The notes: generated from the sequence alone by a model not told the origin. A stretch of 62,293 bases of DNA from Solirubrobacteraceae bacterium (GCA_016463765.1 JAEMQS010000021.1:1-62293); one strand, 5' to 3'. Counted from the first letter of the stretch, positions 26,476-35,371 are shown. Made by a program: numbers and translations.

Positions 26476-27036
26476 TTAGTCGTCCGGGCGGTGTCTAGTG
26501 CCCGCGAGCGCGCCGAGGCCGATGGACACCAGCAGCCCAGGTAGATCGTCAACCTTTCGGGCATCGCGTGGCCAATACGCCGCCGACAGCAGGAGTCCGA
26601 TTGTCGCGAACGCCGCGGTGACGAGCTCGCTCGTGGCCCTATCGGGATAGCACCGGGAGAGAACCTCCACCCAACGGTCCACGTGCTGTCGCTGGCGTCG
26701 GGCGAGGCGCCGCCGCGCATCGGATGCCAGGGATCGGTCCTCCCGGGCGTAGATGCTCACCAGCGCCGAGTCGGTCAGTGAGAATTCCGCCTGGGCGCGG
26801 ACCAGTGCCTCAAGGTCGTGGAACGGATCGTCCGTCGGGACGGGCACGAGTAATAGGAGACGATCCATCGCTTCGTCAAACAGCGTCGAGAGGATCTCGT
26901 CCTTACCGGCGAAGTGTCGGTAGATCGCTGGGCCAGAGACTCCCGCGGCTTCGCCCAGCTCATCGACGCCGACAGCGTCAAAGCCCCGTTCGTAGAACAG
27001 CCGCGTGGCTGCATCCAGGATCTTCCGGGTCCGCAC
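26476..27036 (-). CDS. TetR-family transcriptional regulator
   Basis: The 186-aa protein starts with RTRKILDAATRLFYERGFDA and has helix-turn-helix residues about 24-45 (VDELGEAAGVSGPAIYRHFA), followed by KDEILSTLFDEAM. The C-terminal half is all-helical and unassigned. The start is GTG 27036, with TAGTAT eight bases upstream, so it is probably leaderless. Only 18 bp separate it from the stop of the GMC-oxidoreductase gene on the same strand, so it may also be read as the last gene of the P450-GMC operon. Confidence 0.85.
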   Translation of the reverse strand: MRTRKILDAATRLFYERGFDAVGVDELGEAAGVSGPAIYRHFAGKDEILSTLFDEAMDRLLLLVPVPTDDPFHDLEALVRAQAEFSLTDSALVSIYAREDRSLASDARRRLARRQRQHVDRWVEVLSRCYPDRATSELVTAAFATIGLLLSAAYWPRDARKVDDLPGLLVSIGLGALAGTRHRPDD

Positions 27037-27054
27037 GTCGGCCCATACTACCTG

Positions 27055-28701
27055 TCAGGGATGTGGGGCCACACGTCCGCCCAGCGATCGCAGCTTCGAG
27101 CCGGGCGGGATCTTGGCGATCGCACGCTCAGCCAACGCGGTGATCGTCAGGGACGGATTCACCCCGACGTTTGCGGGGATGGCGGCACCGTCGCAGACCA
27201 GGAGGTTCTCATACCCGAACACGCGCTGTTCCGCGTCGATCACGCCGTTCTCCGGGGTGCTGCCGATCACGGCGCCGCCGAGGATGTGGGCTGTGGTGGG
27301 GATGGACATCGTCGCCTCGGTGAAGACGGCCTGCGGGGTGCCACGCAGTTTCTCTGTCAGCCAGGCGGCCGCGTCATACGCGGCGGGAATCTGGTCTGGG
27401 TTGGGAGAGAGTGCGTCTTGCTCGGTCGTGAGCACCACGTCGCCACCGGGCAGACGCCTCCGGACCTTCAGGCGCATCGCGCCGTCAAGCGTCTGCATGA
27501 CGAGGATGATCATGGTCTGGCGGGACCAGTCCTTGATGCGCGCAGCGCGCGCGGCCCGCCGCGGATGGCGGGCGATGGCGCGCAGGAAATGCAGCGGTCT
27601 GGTACCCCGTCGCCCGCTCTCCGTAAGCAGCGCGAAGAGCAGGGACTGGGAGTCTGCCCCCGCTCCGTAGGTCACCGGCTCGATGTGCGTGTCCGGCGTG
27701 GGGTAGATGCTTGACGTGATGGCAACGCCGCGGGTGAAATCCCGGCGGTCGGTGGGCGGAGCGGTCACGGCGAGGATCGATTCGCTGTTGGTCCGGACGA
27801 GATACCCGAGCCGGTCCGAGAGACGCGGAAGGCTGCCCGAGAGCTTGCAGCGAAACAGCAATCGGTTGGTCCCGAGAGTGCCGGCCGCGATCACGACGCC
27901 CCGTGCGCGGACGGTCTGTTCGCCGCGGCCAAGCCACGCTCCCGACGGGCGGTGGCGGATGATGTAGCCCTGTGATCCGTCTTCCGCCCCGTGCGGCTGG
28001 ATATCCGTCACGGTCCGCAAGGGCCGGATGTCGACGGGGAGCCGCTCAGCGAACCAGAGGTAGTTCTTCATCAACGTGTTCTTGGCCCCGTGCCGACAGC
28101 CGACCATACACGAGCCGCAGCGCAGACAACCGGTCCGATCTGGTCCCTCGCCGCCGAAATACGGGTCGGGCACGGTCTCGCCTTCGGCGCCGAGAAATAC
28201 GCCGACCCGGGTGGGACGGAACGTCTCTCCGACACCGATCTCGTGCGCGTACTCCTCCAAGATCTCGTCCGCAGCCCCTTTCGCGTCGTAGGTGGTGACC
28301 CCGAGCATGCGCTCTGCCTCGTCGTAGCACGGCTGGAGCTCAGCTTCCCAGTCGGCGAGGTCACGCCACTGCGGATCCTCGAAGAACGCCGTCGGAGCGC
28401 GATACAGGGTGTTGGCGTAGCCGAGGCTGCCGCCGCCGACGCCGCTGCCACTGACGACGAAGACATCCCTGAATACGGTCATGCGCAGGATCCCCGTCAA
28501 GCCGAGCCGTGGCATCCAGTAGTACCGACGCGCCTGCCAGGTGGTCTTCGCGAAGTCGGAGTCGGCGAAGCGCCGGCCGGCTTCCAGGACGCGCACCGAG
28601 TAGCCCTTCTGTGCGAGTCGGAGCGCGCTCACGCTGCCCCCGAAGCCCGAGCCGATGACGACCCAGTCGACGTCAAGCGTCTGCGACGAGCTCGGGGTCA
28701 T
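27055..28701 (-). CDS. GMC/cholesterol-oxidase-like FAD oxidoreductase
   Basis: The 548-aa protein has FAD-binding motif VVIGSGFGGSVSALRLAQKG (residues 14-33) and a second flavin contact VVSGSGVGGGSLGYANT (82-98). A cysteine cluster follows, CLRCGSCMVGC (C192, C195, C198, C202) with RHGAKNT, typical of the ChoD-like group of mycobacteria, and the C-terminus carries NPSLTITALAERA. Members oxidise sterol-like alcohols to ketones. ATG 28701 overlaps the stop of the P450 gene by 4 bp (ATGA), so the pair is translationally coupled: hydroxylation followed by alcohol oxidation is a natural reading. A long upstream open frame to 28962 lies inside the P450 gene and is ignored. Confidence 0.9.
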   Translation of the reverse strand: MTPSSSQTLDVDWVVIGSGFGGSVSALRLAQKGYSVRVLEAGRRFADSDFAKTTWQARRYYWMPRLGLTGILRMTVFRDVFVVSGSGVGGGSLGYANTLYRAPTAFFEDPQWRDLADWEAELQPCYDEAERMLGVTTYDAKGAADEILEEYAHEIGVGETFRPTRVGVFLGAEGETVPDPYFGGEGPDRTGCLRCGSCMVGCRHGAKNTLMKNYLWFAERLPVDIRPLRTVTDIQPHGAEDGSQGYIIRHRPSGAWLGRGEQTVRARGVVIAAGTLGTNRLLFRCKLSGSLPRLSDRLGYLVRTNSESILAVTAPPTDRRDFTRGVAITSSIYPTPDTHIEPVTYGAGADSQSLLFALLTESGRRGTRPLHFLRAIARHPRRAARAARIKDWSRQTMIILVMQTLDGAMRLKVRRRLPGGDVVLTTEQDALSPNPDQIPAAYDAAAWLTEKLRGTPQAVFTEATMSIPTTAHILGGAVIGSTPENGVIDAEQRVFGYENLLVCDGAAIPANVGVNPSLTITALAERAIAKIPPGSKLRSLGGRVAPHP

Positions 28702-29927
28702 GCAGCAAGCTTGACGGGCAGGCTCTTCAGTTGGCTGGAGAACTGTGAAATGACCCAAGTGGGTTCTCCCGCCAGCGACATCGTCGGATAGCGCTTGAGG
28801 GTCTCCTCGACGAGGATCTTCAGCTCGAGCCGGGCGAGGGCGGTCCCGAGACAGAAGTGGCGGCCGCCGGCACCGAAGGCCTGGTGCTCGGGGTTGCGCG
28901 TGACATCGAAGCGCTCCGGATCCTCGTAGCGATCCTCGTCGCGGTTCGAGGACGGGTACCACAGCGCGATCTTGTCACCCTTCCTGATTGGGCAGCCGCC
29001 GAGCGTCGCGTCCTGTGTCGCGGTACGGCGAAAGTGAGCGAAGGCGGGGAACATCCGCAGCGCCTCCTCAACGGCGCTCGGCACCAGCGACAGGTCGTCG
29101 AGAAGCAACTGGCGCTGGTCGTCATGCTCCATCAGCGCCCTCATCGTGCTCGTGTACGTGGCCTTCGTCGAGTCGTTCCCGGCTGCCATGAGCAAGACGA
29201 ATCCAGAGAAGATCTCGAGATCGGTAAGCACATCGCCGTCGATCTCAGCGAAAACCAGGGTGCTGAGCATGTCGTCGGTCGGATGTGCGCGGCGGTCCTC
29301 GACCAGTCGCATGCACTTCTCGTACATCGGCGGCAGGTCTTCGGAGACGAGTTGCTCGATGCCCTTTGGATTGAGGTCCGGGTCACCGAAGCCGAGGAGT
29401 TGGTTGATCGATTCCGCCCACGGCTTGTCGTCCTCGGGGTCGAGGCCCATGAAGCTCCCGATCACCCTGGCGACGACCGGCTGGGCGACTTCCGTCACCA
29501 GATCGCACGTCTCGCGCCCCTCCAGGTCATCCATCACGCCGGCTGTGATCGCCCGAATCGCGTCTTCGTGCTGGCCGATGGACTTCGGCGTGAACGCCTT
29601 CTGGAAGAGCGCCTTGATCCGATCGTGCTTCGGCGGATCCATTCCGATGAACATGCCCTGCACGAGCTCGACCGGGACCCCGTGATCAATCAGCAGGATG
29701 TTCGACGCCGACGAGTAGGTCTGCCAGTCCCGGCTGACAGCGTGGACGTCATCGGCCTTGGTGACTGACCAGAAGCCGGCGTCGTGGGGCGACTGCGCGA
29801 TCCCGCGACTCCAGTGGACCGGGCACTCCCGTCGCAGTCGCGAGAAGGTCTCGTGCGGTGGCCCCTCGGTCCACAGCTCATCGTCGGCGACTTGCAGCGC
29901 ATCAAGCTCAGGCTGGGCGTTTGACAT
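28698..29927 (-). CDS. Cytochrome P450 (C), CYP125/142-like, coupled to the GMC oxidoreductase
   Basis: The 409-aa protein has I-helix AGNDST (249-254), ExxR (E288-R291) and heme loop FGAGGRHFCLG with Cys359, all at the same residue numbers as in P450 (A). The N-terminal DELWTEGPPHETFSRLRREC matches too. The AGNDST variant and overall pattern are those of mycobacterial CYP124/125/142, which oxidise sterol side chains. The promoter reads TTGCCA, 17 bp, TACGCT, then 6 nt to ATG, so a leaderless transcript is likely; an AACGATCGTT palindrome lies just upstream. It is the first gene of a P450-GMC operon. Confidence 0.93.
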   Translation of the reverse strand: MSNAQPELDALQVADDELWTEGPPHETFSRLRRECPVHWSRGIAQSPHDAGFWSVTKADDVHAVSRDWQTYSSASNILLIDHGVPVELVQGMFIGMDPPKHDRIKALFQKAFTPKSIGQHEDAIRAITAGVMDDLEGRETCDLVTEVAQPVVARVIGSFMGLDPEDDKPWAESINQLLGFGDPDLNPKGIEQLVSEDLPPMYEKCMRLVEDRRAHPTDDMLSTLVFAEIDGDVLTDLEIFSGFVLLMAAGNDSTKATYTSTMRALMEHDDQRQLLLDDLSLVPSAVEEALRMFPAFAHFRRTATQDATLGGCPIRKGDKIALWYPSSNRDEDRYEDPERFDVTRNPEHQAFGAGGRHFCLGTALARLELKILVEETLKRYPTMSLAGEPTWVISQFSSQLKSLPVKLAA

Positions 29928-29933
29928 GGTGTC

Positions 29934-29981
29934 AGCGTAGTACGAGGAGGGGTGTCTGGCAAGCGAAAGTCAACGATCGTT
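29934..29981 (-). promoter_or_regulatory. Promoter and AACGATCGTT operator of the P450-GMC operon
   Basis: On the minus strand TTGCCA (29957-29962) and TACGCT (29934-29939) are spaced by 17 bp, and TACGCT is 6 nt before the ATG. A perfect palindrome AACGATCGTT (29972-29981) lies 9 bp upstream of the -35. The rest of the 29928-30232 gap shows nothing else recognisable. Confidence 0.6.
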
Positions 29982-30232
29982 TGCATGCAGGTGGGCCACG
30001 AAGTGCCGTCGAGACGACTTCCGCCCTGCGCGGGGCACCAGATCCCTTTGCCTCGCCGGGAAGGCCGAGCGATGTCGGAATCAGCCCAGAGAACGCGGGG
30101 CAAGGGTGGGTACACTGGCCGCATGTGTGAACATCCTTGCCTGGGGCTTCTCTCCTGCGATGTGTCGCGCGCCGATGGTCCAGGCACCGTCCGTGCCGGT
30201 GAACGTCCGCTATACCACCCCGGATCGGGATC

Positions 30233-30892
30233 GTGACGGATCGGTTACCAGGTCGCGGCAGGTCGCGGCAGGCGGTCATGCGGACGCGGTCACCGTCCGG
30301 TGCCAGGCTCGCGAACCAGCAGGAGCTCGTGGCCGCGATCGAGCGCTTACTGGAGCGGGGCGCGTCGTATGCCGAGCTCACGGTGGGGGAGATAGCGTCC
30401 GAGGCGGGAATCTCGCGGACGAGTTTCTACTTTGCGTTTGAAGACAAACGGGATCTCCTGAAGGCGGCCGCTGGGGAGTTGGCGGGTCTGATGACGGAGC
30501 CAGCCGAGCAGTGGTTGTCGGATCCGGGGTCGACTCGGGCTGAACTCGAGCGGGCTTTGCGAGTGCTTGTCTGTGGGTTCGCAGAGCACGCGCCTCTGCT
30601 CCGTGCCGTGATCGAAGCGGCCTCGTACGACGCGCAGGTCGGCGTGTTCTGGCGTGACCTTGTCGCCCGGTACATCGTGTTGGCGCGTGATCGGCTGTGC
30701 GTCGGCGGAGCGTGCACGCCTGAGCGTGCCGGGGTGCTGGGGGCCGCGGCCGTGTGGATGACGGAGCGGGTTCTGTACCAGGAGGTCGCGTGCCGCGCGG
30801 GTCGGTCGGATACGACCGGTGTCGTTGAGGGGCTGGCTGATGTTTGGTGGGGGGTCATCACGGCACACCTTGGTGCCAACGAGCGCGTGTGA
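30233..30892 (+). CDS. EthR-like TetR-family regulator
   Basis: The 219-aa protein (GTG 30233; ATG 30278 is an alternative that begins MRTRSPSG, closer to known EthR starts) has helix-turn-helix EIASEAGISRTSFYFAFEDK at about residues 53-72. Its C-terminal domain includes FAEHAPLLRAVIEAA and WMTERVLYQEV, resembling the EthR/TetR_C_33 type. EthR controls a Baeyer-Villiger monooxygenase in mycobacteria, which is suggestive given the monooxygenase at 16127. The gene is divergent from the P450-GMC operon, and near-identical palindromes lie on either side of it (29972 and 31189). Confidence 0.87.
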   Translation: MTDRLPGRGRSRQAVMRTRSPSGARLANQQELVAAIERLLERGASYAELTVGEIASEAGISRTSFYFAFEDKRDLLKAAAGELAGLMTEPAEQWLSDPGSTRAELERALRVLVCGFAEHAPLLRAVIEAASYDAQVGVFWRDLVARYIVLARDRLCVGGACTPERAGVLGAAAVWMTERVLYQEVACRAGRSDTTGVVEGLADVWWGVITAHLGANERV

Positions 30893-30951
30893 CCACGGTC
30901 TTCTATCTGGAGGTGCGCTCCTCTCCCGGGAATGGTGCCTCGCGAGGGTGG

Positions 30952-30987
30952 GCTGGGTGCCGGGCTTGTGTGAGCCCGGCACCCAGC
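30952..30987 (+). terminator. Strong hairpin downstream of the EthR-like gene
   Basis: A perfect 15-bp stem (GCTGGGTGCCGGGCT and its complement) with a 6-nt loop lies 60 bp after the stop. No T-run follows, which is common for terminators in high-GC bacteria. The rest of 30893-31343 shows no gene apart from the palindrome at 31189. Confidence 0.6.
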
Positions 30988-31188
30988 AGCCGTGTGCGGC
31001 CATATCAGGGGGAGAGGGGAGATAGAGGGCCGCACGCGAGACGCCGACCGCCCAAGCTACGACGGCGCGGCGCTTGCCAGTCAGACGCGGTATGGGGCGT
31101 CTGTTGGATGAGCCCGCCAGGCGCAACTGGAGTCCAGAGGGAGGCGAGCTCGGATCCAGACGGTATGACATGCGTCGCCGAGTTGCAA

Positions 31189-31198
31189 AACGATCGTT
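31189..31198. promoter_or_regulatory. AACGATCGTT palindrome downstream of the EthR-like gene
   Basis: The context GCAAAACGATCGTTAACT matches the site before the P450-GMC operon (minus strand GCAAACGATCGTTGACT) almost base for base. It lies 183 bp before the MBL gene. Confidence 0.5.
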
Positions 31199-31343
31199 AA
31201 CTGTGTGTCGCACGTCACGTAGGGGTCGGGTGAACCCGTCTTCGCGGGCAGCGCCGGCGCGCAGGTCGAAGAGATGAGGTGCTCTGCCGCAGAACTTGTT
31301 CGACGGCCTGGGCTGGCCGGTGGTGCTGACCGGGCCGTCTCGC

Positions 31344-31374
31344 GCGAACGAGCGCTCACGATGGCGTGTAGGCT
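31344..31374 (+). promoter_or_regulatory. Leaderless promoter with operator-like 16-mer before the MBL gene
   Basis: GCGAACGAGCGCTCAC (31344-31359) covers the -35 position and matches the minus-strand reading of the 11593 palindrome at 14 of 16 bases. TAGGCT (31369-31374) lies 6 nt before ATG 31381. Confidence 0.55.
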
Positions 31375-31380
31375 CCGCTC

Positions 31381-32307
31381 ATGTCCAAGGCCGCAGAGAT
31401 AGAGGTCACTCGGCCGGCGCCTGGCGTCGCTCGATTCACGGTTCCGCTGGCCATGCCTGCGCCGGATCACCTGCATGTGCACGTGCTCGAAACGTCGGAC
31501 GGCCCGGTACTGGTAGATACCGGCGCTCGCGGCTCGGAATCCGCGCTCGCGGCAGGTCTCAAGGCCCTCGGACAGGTTCCGGAGCGCGTGCTGATCACGC
31601 ACGGACACATCGATCATTGGGGTCTGGCTGCGACGTTGGCTCCGAGCGTGCTGGCTCATCCCGGCGTGGCGCCGAGTCTCGCCTTTGCGGGAGGGGACCG
31701 GGACGGCAGTCCGGGCGGTGGCTGGCCCGATGCTGCTGCGATGGAGCGGGCATTCGCGGGATTCTCCGCACTGGTGGCGGGTGTGCCCGGGATCGATCCG
31801 CTCGAGGACGGGCAGATGGTTGGCGACTGGCGGGTCCTATGGACGCCAGGCCACGACCCTGGGCACGTGTGCCTTTTCAGAGAGGGCGATGGCGTGCTGC
31901 TCTGCGGTGATCTGCTCCTGCCTGGGTTTACGCCGAACATTCAGCCCGCGTGGGATGGGGCCGATGCCCTTGGCGATTTCCTCGGCTCACTTCGAAGGGT
32001 GGCTGAGCTTCCCGTGCGGTGCGTGTTGCCAGCACATGGCGATCCCTACATGGATGCCCGGCGGCGTGCGGACGAGCTCGCCGCGCATCACGCAAAGCGG
32101 CTGGATCAACTGCGAATGGAGTTGGCTCCCGCACCGATGACGCTGGCTCGACTGCGGGACGCGGTGTTCAGCGTCGACGTCCGAGACTCGGCGAACGCGA
32201 TGCTGGCGCTGATGGAGACGCAGGCACATCTCGAGCACCTCCACAGGCGCGGTGAGGCGTACCCAGGGCCGGGCGCGACATGGGTGCTCGCAGGTGGTGG
32301 TGTGTGA
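31381..32307 (+). CDS. Metallo-beta-lactamase-fold hydrolase
   Basis: The 308-aa protein has the metal-binding motif THGHIDHW (H74, H76, D78, H79), a second His in WTPGHDPGHVCLF, Asp in LLCGDLLLPGF and a last His in LPAHGDPY. These are all ligands of a dinuclear MBL hydrolase. The C-terminal helix region (about 230-300, MTLARLRDAVFS and then LALMETQAHLEHLHRRGEA) resembles the winged-helix tail of LACTB2-like members that hydrolyse esters, thioesters or lactones. In this context it could open lactones made by the Baeyer-Villiger enzyme. Expression seems leaderless and operator-controlled. Confidence 0.87.
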   Translation: MSKAAEIEVTRPAPGVARFTVPLAMPAPDHLHVHVLETSDGPVLVDTGARGSESALAAGLKALGQVPERVLITHGHIDHWGLAATLAPSVLAHPGVAPSLAFAGGDRDGSPGGGWPDAAAMERAFAGFSALVAGVPGIDPLEDGQMVGDWRVLWTPGHDPGHVCLFREGDGVLLCGDLLLPGFTPNIQPAWDGADALGDFLGSLRRVAELPVRCVLPAHGDPYMDARRRADELAAHHAKRLDQLRMELAPAPMTLARLRDAVFSVDVRDSANAMLALMETQAHLEHLHRRGEAYPGPGATWVLAGGGV

Positions 32308-32378
32308 CGACCTGCACGATTGTCCAGTGTCTGGATGTTTGTTGAGATGGAAGCGTGTCGTGACCGATAGCGAAGCCC

Positions 32379-33461
32379 ATGGCCCGACCTGGCAAAAGGT
32401 GCCGCCCCTCCGCGGGAGGTAGGACGGGTGAGTGGTCGGCCACGGCGGACGCTCACGTACTGGCTCGATTTCAAGCCGTGATGTTCCTGGCCGGGGCCGG
32501 CATGGTGGGGCTGCTGCTGATCCTGCCCGACCGTCACCCCGAAGACCGCGTGGCCATGATGGTGCTGGGGCTGCTGTGCGTCGGATGCGGCGCTGGGCTG
32601 CTCCTGGCTGGGTCGGCCTTGGCCCAGCGACACGTCGTGGTCGCCAACTGGCTCGGGATCCTCATAGTCGGGGCTGCCGTGGGCACCATTCGTCCCGTAC
32701 TGCTTGTGCCGTGTTTCTTCGCGTGGCCCCTGCTCGGCGCCGGAACGTACCTACCTGCGCGCCGGCTTGCTATCGACCTGTGCGTGTCGGTGGTGACGTT
32801 CGCCGTCGCGCTCTTCTGGCTAACAGACCCAGTCGACCGGGGAACGATGTTCGTGTCGGGTGTGGGTCTGATGGTCGTGATTTGCGTCGTGACCACAATG
32901 TGGCATTCGCGGGTTGACAACCTGCTCGCGGAGGCGCAGTTCCTCGCGACGAGAGACCCGCTAACGGGCCTGTTGAATCGGCGCGCCTTCCTGTCTCGCC
33001 TGGAGGCGGCGGGAGAGGATCCGAGCGCGATCTCCGGGTTGGTGATGCTCGATGTTGACCATTTCAAGCAGATCAACGATCGCTTCGGGCATCCAACGGG
33101 CGACACTGTTCTGCGCCGCCTTGCGGCGGTCCTGTTGGAGAGCGTTCGAGCCGATCATGCGGTCGGTCGCCTCGGAGGGGAGGAGTTCGCGCTGTTCCTT
33201 CCCGGGTGTGACGAGGGGGAAGCCGCGCGCATCGCAGCACGCATCCGAGAGCGGGTTGGCCGAGAGATATTTGACGGCGGACTCCGAGTGTGTGCAAGCT
33301 TCGGGGTCGCGGCCGGGCTGCCCGCACAGGGCGAGCAGATGCTCGTCAACGCCGACCGGGCGCTCTACGTCGCCAAGCAGCGTGGCCGCGATCGTGTGGT
33401 GTCGTGGAGTGAGTGCGACCAAGGCTGGGCTCCGCCGCTCGCGTCCCCCGAGGCTGCCTAA
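32379..33461 (+). CDS. Membrane-bound diguanylate cyclase (GGDEF family)
   Basis: The 360-aa protein has about six membrane helices in residues 27-175, a short linker (RVDNLLAEAQFLATRDPLTG), and a GGDEF domain. The active-site loop is GRLGGEEFALFLPG (G266-F270 as GGEEF), with metal Asp in MLDVDHFKQIND. It should make cyclic di-GMP from GTP. The product-inhibition I-site expected as RxxD five residues before GGEEF reads RADH, so feedback inhibition may be lost. The sensor helices carry no named domain. It lies 71 bp after the MBL gene on the same strand. Confidence 0.88.
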   Translation: MARPGKRCRPSAGGRTGEWSATADAHVLARFQAVMFLAGAGMVGLLLILPDRHPEDRVAMMVLGLLCVGCGAGLLLAGSALAQRHVVVANWLGILIVGAAVGTIRPVLLVPCFFAWPLLGAGTYLPARRLAIDLCVSVVTFAVALFWLTDPVDRGTMFVSGVGLMVVICVVTTMWHSRVDNLLAEAQFLATRDPLTGLLNRRAFLSRLEAAGEDPSAISGLVMLDVDHFKQINDRFGHPTGDTVLRRLAAVLLESVRADHAVGRLGGEEFALFLPGCDEGEAARIAARIRERVGREIFDGGLRVCASFGVAAGLPAQGEQMLVNADRALYVAKQRGRDRVVSWSECDQGWAPPLASPEAA

Positions 33462-33502
33462 GAGCTATGCTCAGATGTTGTGGACGGGCTTGAAGAAGTA
33501 GG

Positions 33503-34060
33503 CGACGTGCCCTGCTGATCACGCTCTTCAGCATGGACGAGCCTGTGCTGGTTGCCTACGTCCACGAGTCACTTGGCGCCGGCGAATCGACGTACGGGCT
33601 GGTCGTCTCCGCGTGGGGGCTAGGCATGCTCGCCGGGTCGGCCGCGTACCTGCGCATCCGCCACCTCGACCCGTCGCGCCTGGCAATCGGGTTCGCCCTC
33701 GTACTCAGCGCCGGGTACATGGGACTCGGCATCGCGAGCACCGCGGCGCTGGCGATCACCGCGGCCATCGTTTGTGGCATCGCTAACGGCGTGATGTTCA
33801 CCGCTTTCGTCAACGCCGTCCAAGAAGCCGTCCCGGCCGGGCGCCAGGCCCGAGCAGCCTCATGGATCGAAGCCATCGGAGCCGGTGGGGCGGGCGTCGG
33901 CTTCCTGCTCGGCGGCGGGCTTGCCGCACTGACCGACCCGCGGGCACCGTTCCTCGTTGGCGGCGTCGCGGGCGCCGCGGTCGCCGTCGTGCTGCTCGCC
34001 GTGCTCGCACGCCAAGACACCGTCGGCAGCGCGCGGCGACGCGCACGCTCCGCCCCCTGA
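33503..34060 (+). pseudogene. C-terminal half of an MFS transporter (5'-truncated)
   Basis: An ATG at 33533 exists, but homology-like sequence starts earlier in the same frame (RRRALLITLFSMDEPVLVAY), meaning the reading frame entered from missing upstream DNA. The remaining 185 or so residues hold about five or six helices, including TYGLVVSAWGLGMLAGSAAY and ITAAIVCGIANGVMFTAFVN, typical of the second half of MFS exporters of the MFS_1/MFS_3 type. Whole proteins have about 400 aa. An in-frame TGA at 33491 and the adjacent cyclase gene mark the break, so this is probably a recombination scar. Confidence 0.7.
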
Positions 34061-34149
34061 ACGCGGCCGAGTAGCCCGGCCAGAACTGGCAGGGGGGTGG
34101 TCGGCGGTACCGCTTCGACTTGCGGGTGTCAGGAAGAGGAGCCACCCGG

Positions 34150-34539
34150 ATGCCAGCAGCCGTCAACACCACGCACACCACAGCCGCCTCGGCGGCATGC
34201 GCGACGGACAACGCGCCCGGGCAGGCCCGCGAGCTCGGAGGCCCTGACACCGTGACGAGCACGCACACCGACCGTACGCGCGCGCTCCCCGCCGGAGAGG
34301 GCGGGGAGCGACGCGCACACGGCCGCGTCCTCCATGCCACTGAACCGCGGATCGTCGCCTACGACACCGACTTCGACCTACCCACCACCGGCCGGATGGG
34401 CGGCTGGTTCGCCAACCACATCGACGCCCTCATCCATGCCCAGCTGATCGGCACCGACACCGCGATCCTGCGCCACCACGACGGCCGCCACTGGCTCGCC
34501 CCGCTCAGCAGCGTCGACCCCTCAGAGGTGATCGCGTGA
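34150..34539 (+). CDS. Hypothetical protein, first gene of the integrase cassette
   Basis: ATG 34150 has AAGAGGAG about 10 bases upstream. The 129-aa product has a Thr/Ala-rich N-terminus and a compact C-terminal segment (RIVAYDTDFDLPTTGRMGGW, then FANHIDALIHAQLIGTDTAI). I recognise no family. It overlaps the next gene by 4 bp (GTGA), and the same coupling continues through to the integrase, so the four genes form one translational unit typical of small integrative elements. Confidence 0.65.
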   Translation: MPAAVNTTHTTAASAACATDNAPGQARELGGPDTVTSTHTDRTRALPAGEGGERRAHGRVLHATEPRIVAYDTDFDLPTTGRMGGWFANHIDALIHAQLIGTDTAILRHHDGRHWLAPLSSVDPSEVIA

Positions 34540-35000
34540 GCACCACGCTCCTGGCGATGCTCGACGAGCCGCGCGACCTGATCATCCACGCCTGCCACCA
34601 CCACCACGACGACGACGCCGTCACCGAATGGCAGCGCGGACTCACTGCGCTCATCGTCCGCGTGAACCGCGCCACCAACGCCCTCGACGACGCGTTCGAC
34701 CACCCGCACGACGGACTCCTTCACCCCGAGCAGTGCATCCGCCACCTCCGCATCGCCGCAGCACGCATCAACGCTCTGTGCGTGTGCCCATGCGCGATCG
34801 ACGAGCCCGGCACCCTGCTGGCCGCGGGCGCCTCGCTCGCACGCGCCCGAGCGAGCGCCGCGATGTGCGCGACGACAATGATGAGCCCGGAAGCTCTCGC
34901 CGCTCTCCGGCCCGAGCTATGGCAACTGCGCTCAGAGATGCTCGTCGCCGTGAGCACCACCGCATCGAAGCCGAGGGACACGCAGGACGCGGTTCTGTGA
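34536..35000 (+). CDS. Hypothetical protein with His/Asp cluster, integrase cassette
   Basis: GTG 34536 overlaps the upstream stop. The 154-aa product is mostly helical, has HACHHHHDDDAV at residues 18-29 (a possible metal-binding stretch) and CVCPCA near residue 82. No family is recognised. Position between an unknown gene and an excisionase-like gene suggests a mobile-element accessory protein. Confidence 0.65.
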   Translation: MSTTLLAMLDEPRDLIIHACHHHHDDDAVTEWQRGLTALIVRVNRATNALDDAFDHPHDGLLHPEQCIRHLRIAAARINALCVCPCAIDEPGTLLAAGASLARARASAAMCATTMMSPEALAALRPELWQLRSEMLVAVSTTASKPRDTQDAVL

Positions 35001-35371
35001 CTCTGGACCCAGAAGACATCGAAGCAATCGCACAACGGGTTGCGGAGCTTCTGGCCGGCAGTAGCGCCCAAGCGGCCGAGTCACCTTGCCTGGTCGACGC
35101 GCAGGATCTCGCAGATCTACTCGGCGTGAGCCGCAACTGGGTCTACGCGAACCGCGAGCGCCTTGGCGGCCGTAAGGCAGGCCCGGGGCGCAACTCTCCG
35201 GTTCGATTCGATCGCAATGAGGCACTTGAGAGAATGCGTACCGGCGACCTGGCCGGGGAATCCCAAGCGGCTGACGCGGCTCACGAGAAGGTTCCGCGTC
35301 CTCAGCGTCCGCGGCGGCGTGCGCAACGTGCGGATTCTGCCCCGCTCTTGCCGCTGCGGGGACGTGCGTGA
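34997..35371 (+). CDS. Excisionase-like helix-turn-helix protein
   Basis: GTG 34997 overlaps the previous stop by 4 bp. Residues of about 31-80 (CLVDAQDLADLLGVSRNWVY, then RLGGRKAGPGRNSPVRFDRN) form the winged helix-turn-helix of the excisionase/HTH_17 type, followed by a basic tail (RPQRPRRRAQRA). Such proteins set the direction of integrase action and often regulate the element. The integrase gene follows directly with a GTGA overlap. At 124 aa it is longer than typical Xis (60-80 aa) because of the N-terminal helix and the tail. Confidence 0.75.
   Translation: MTLDPEDIEAIAQRVAELLAGSSAQAAESPCLVDAQDLADLLGVSRNWVYANRERLGGRKAGPGRNSPVRFDRNEALERMRTGDLAGESQAADAAHEKVPRPQRPRRRAQRADSAPLLPLRGRA

Noticed and set aside
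29928..30232. Small plus-strand ORFs between P450 (C) and the EthR-like gene
   Set aside because: Short, no ribosome binding site, composition without protein character.
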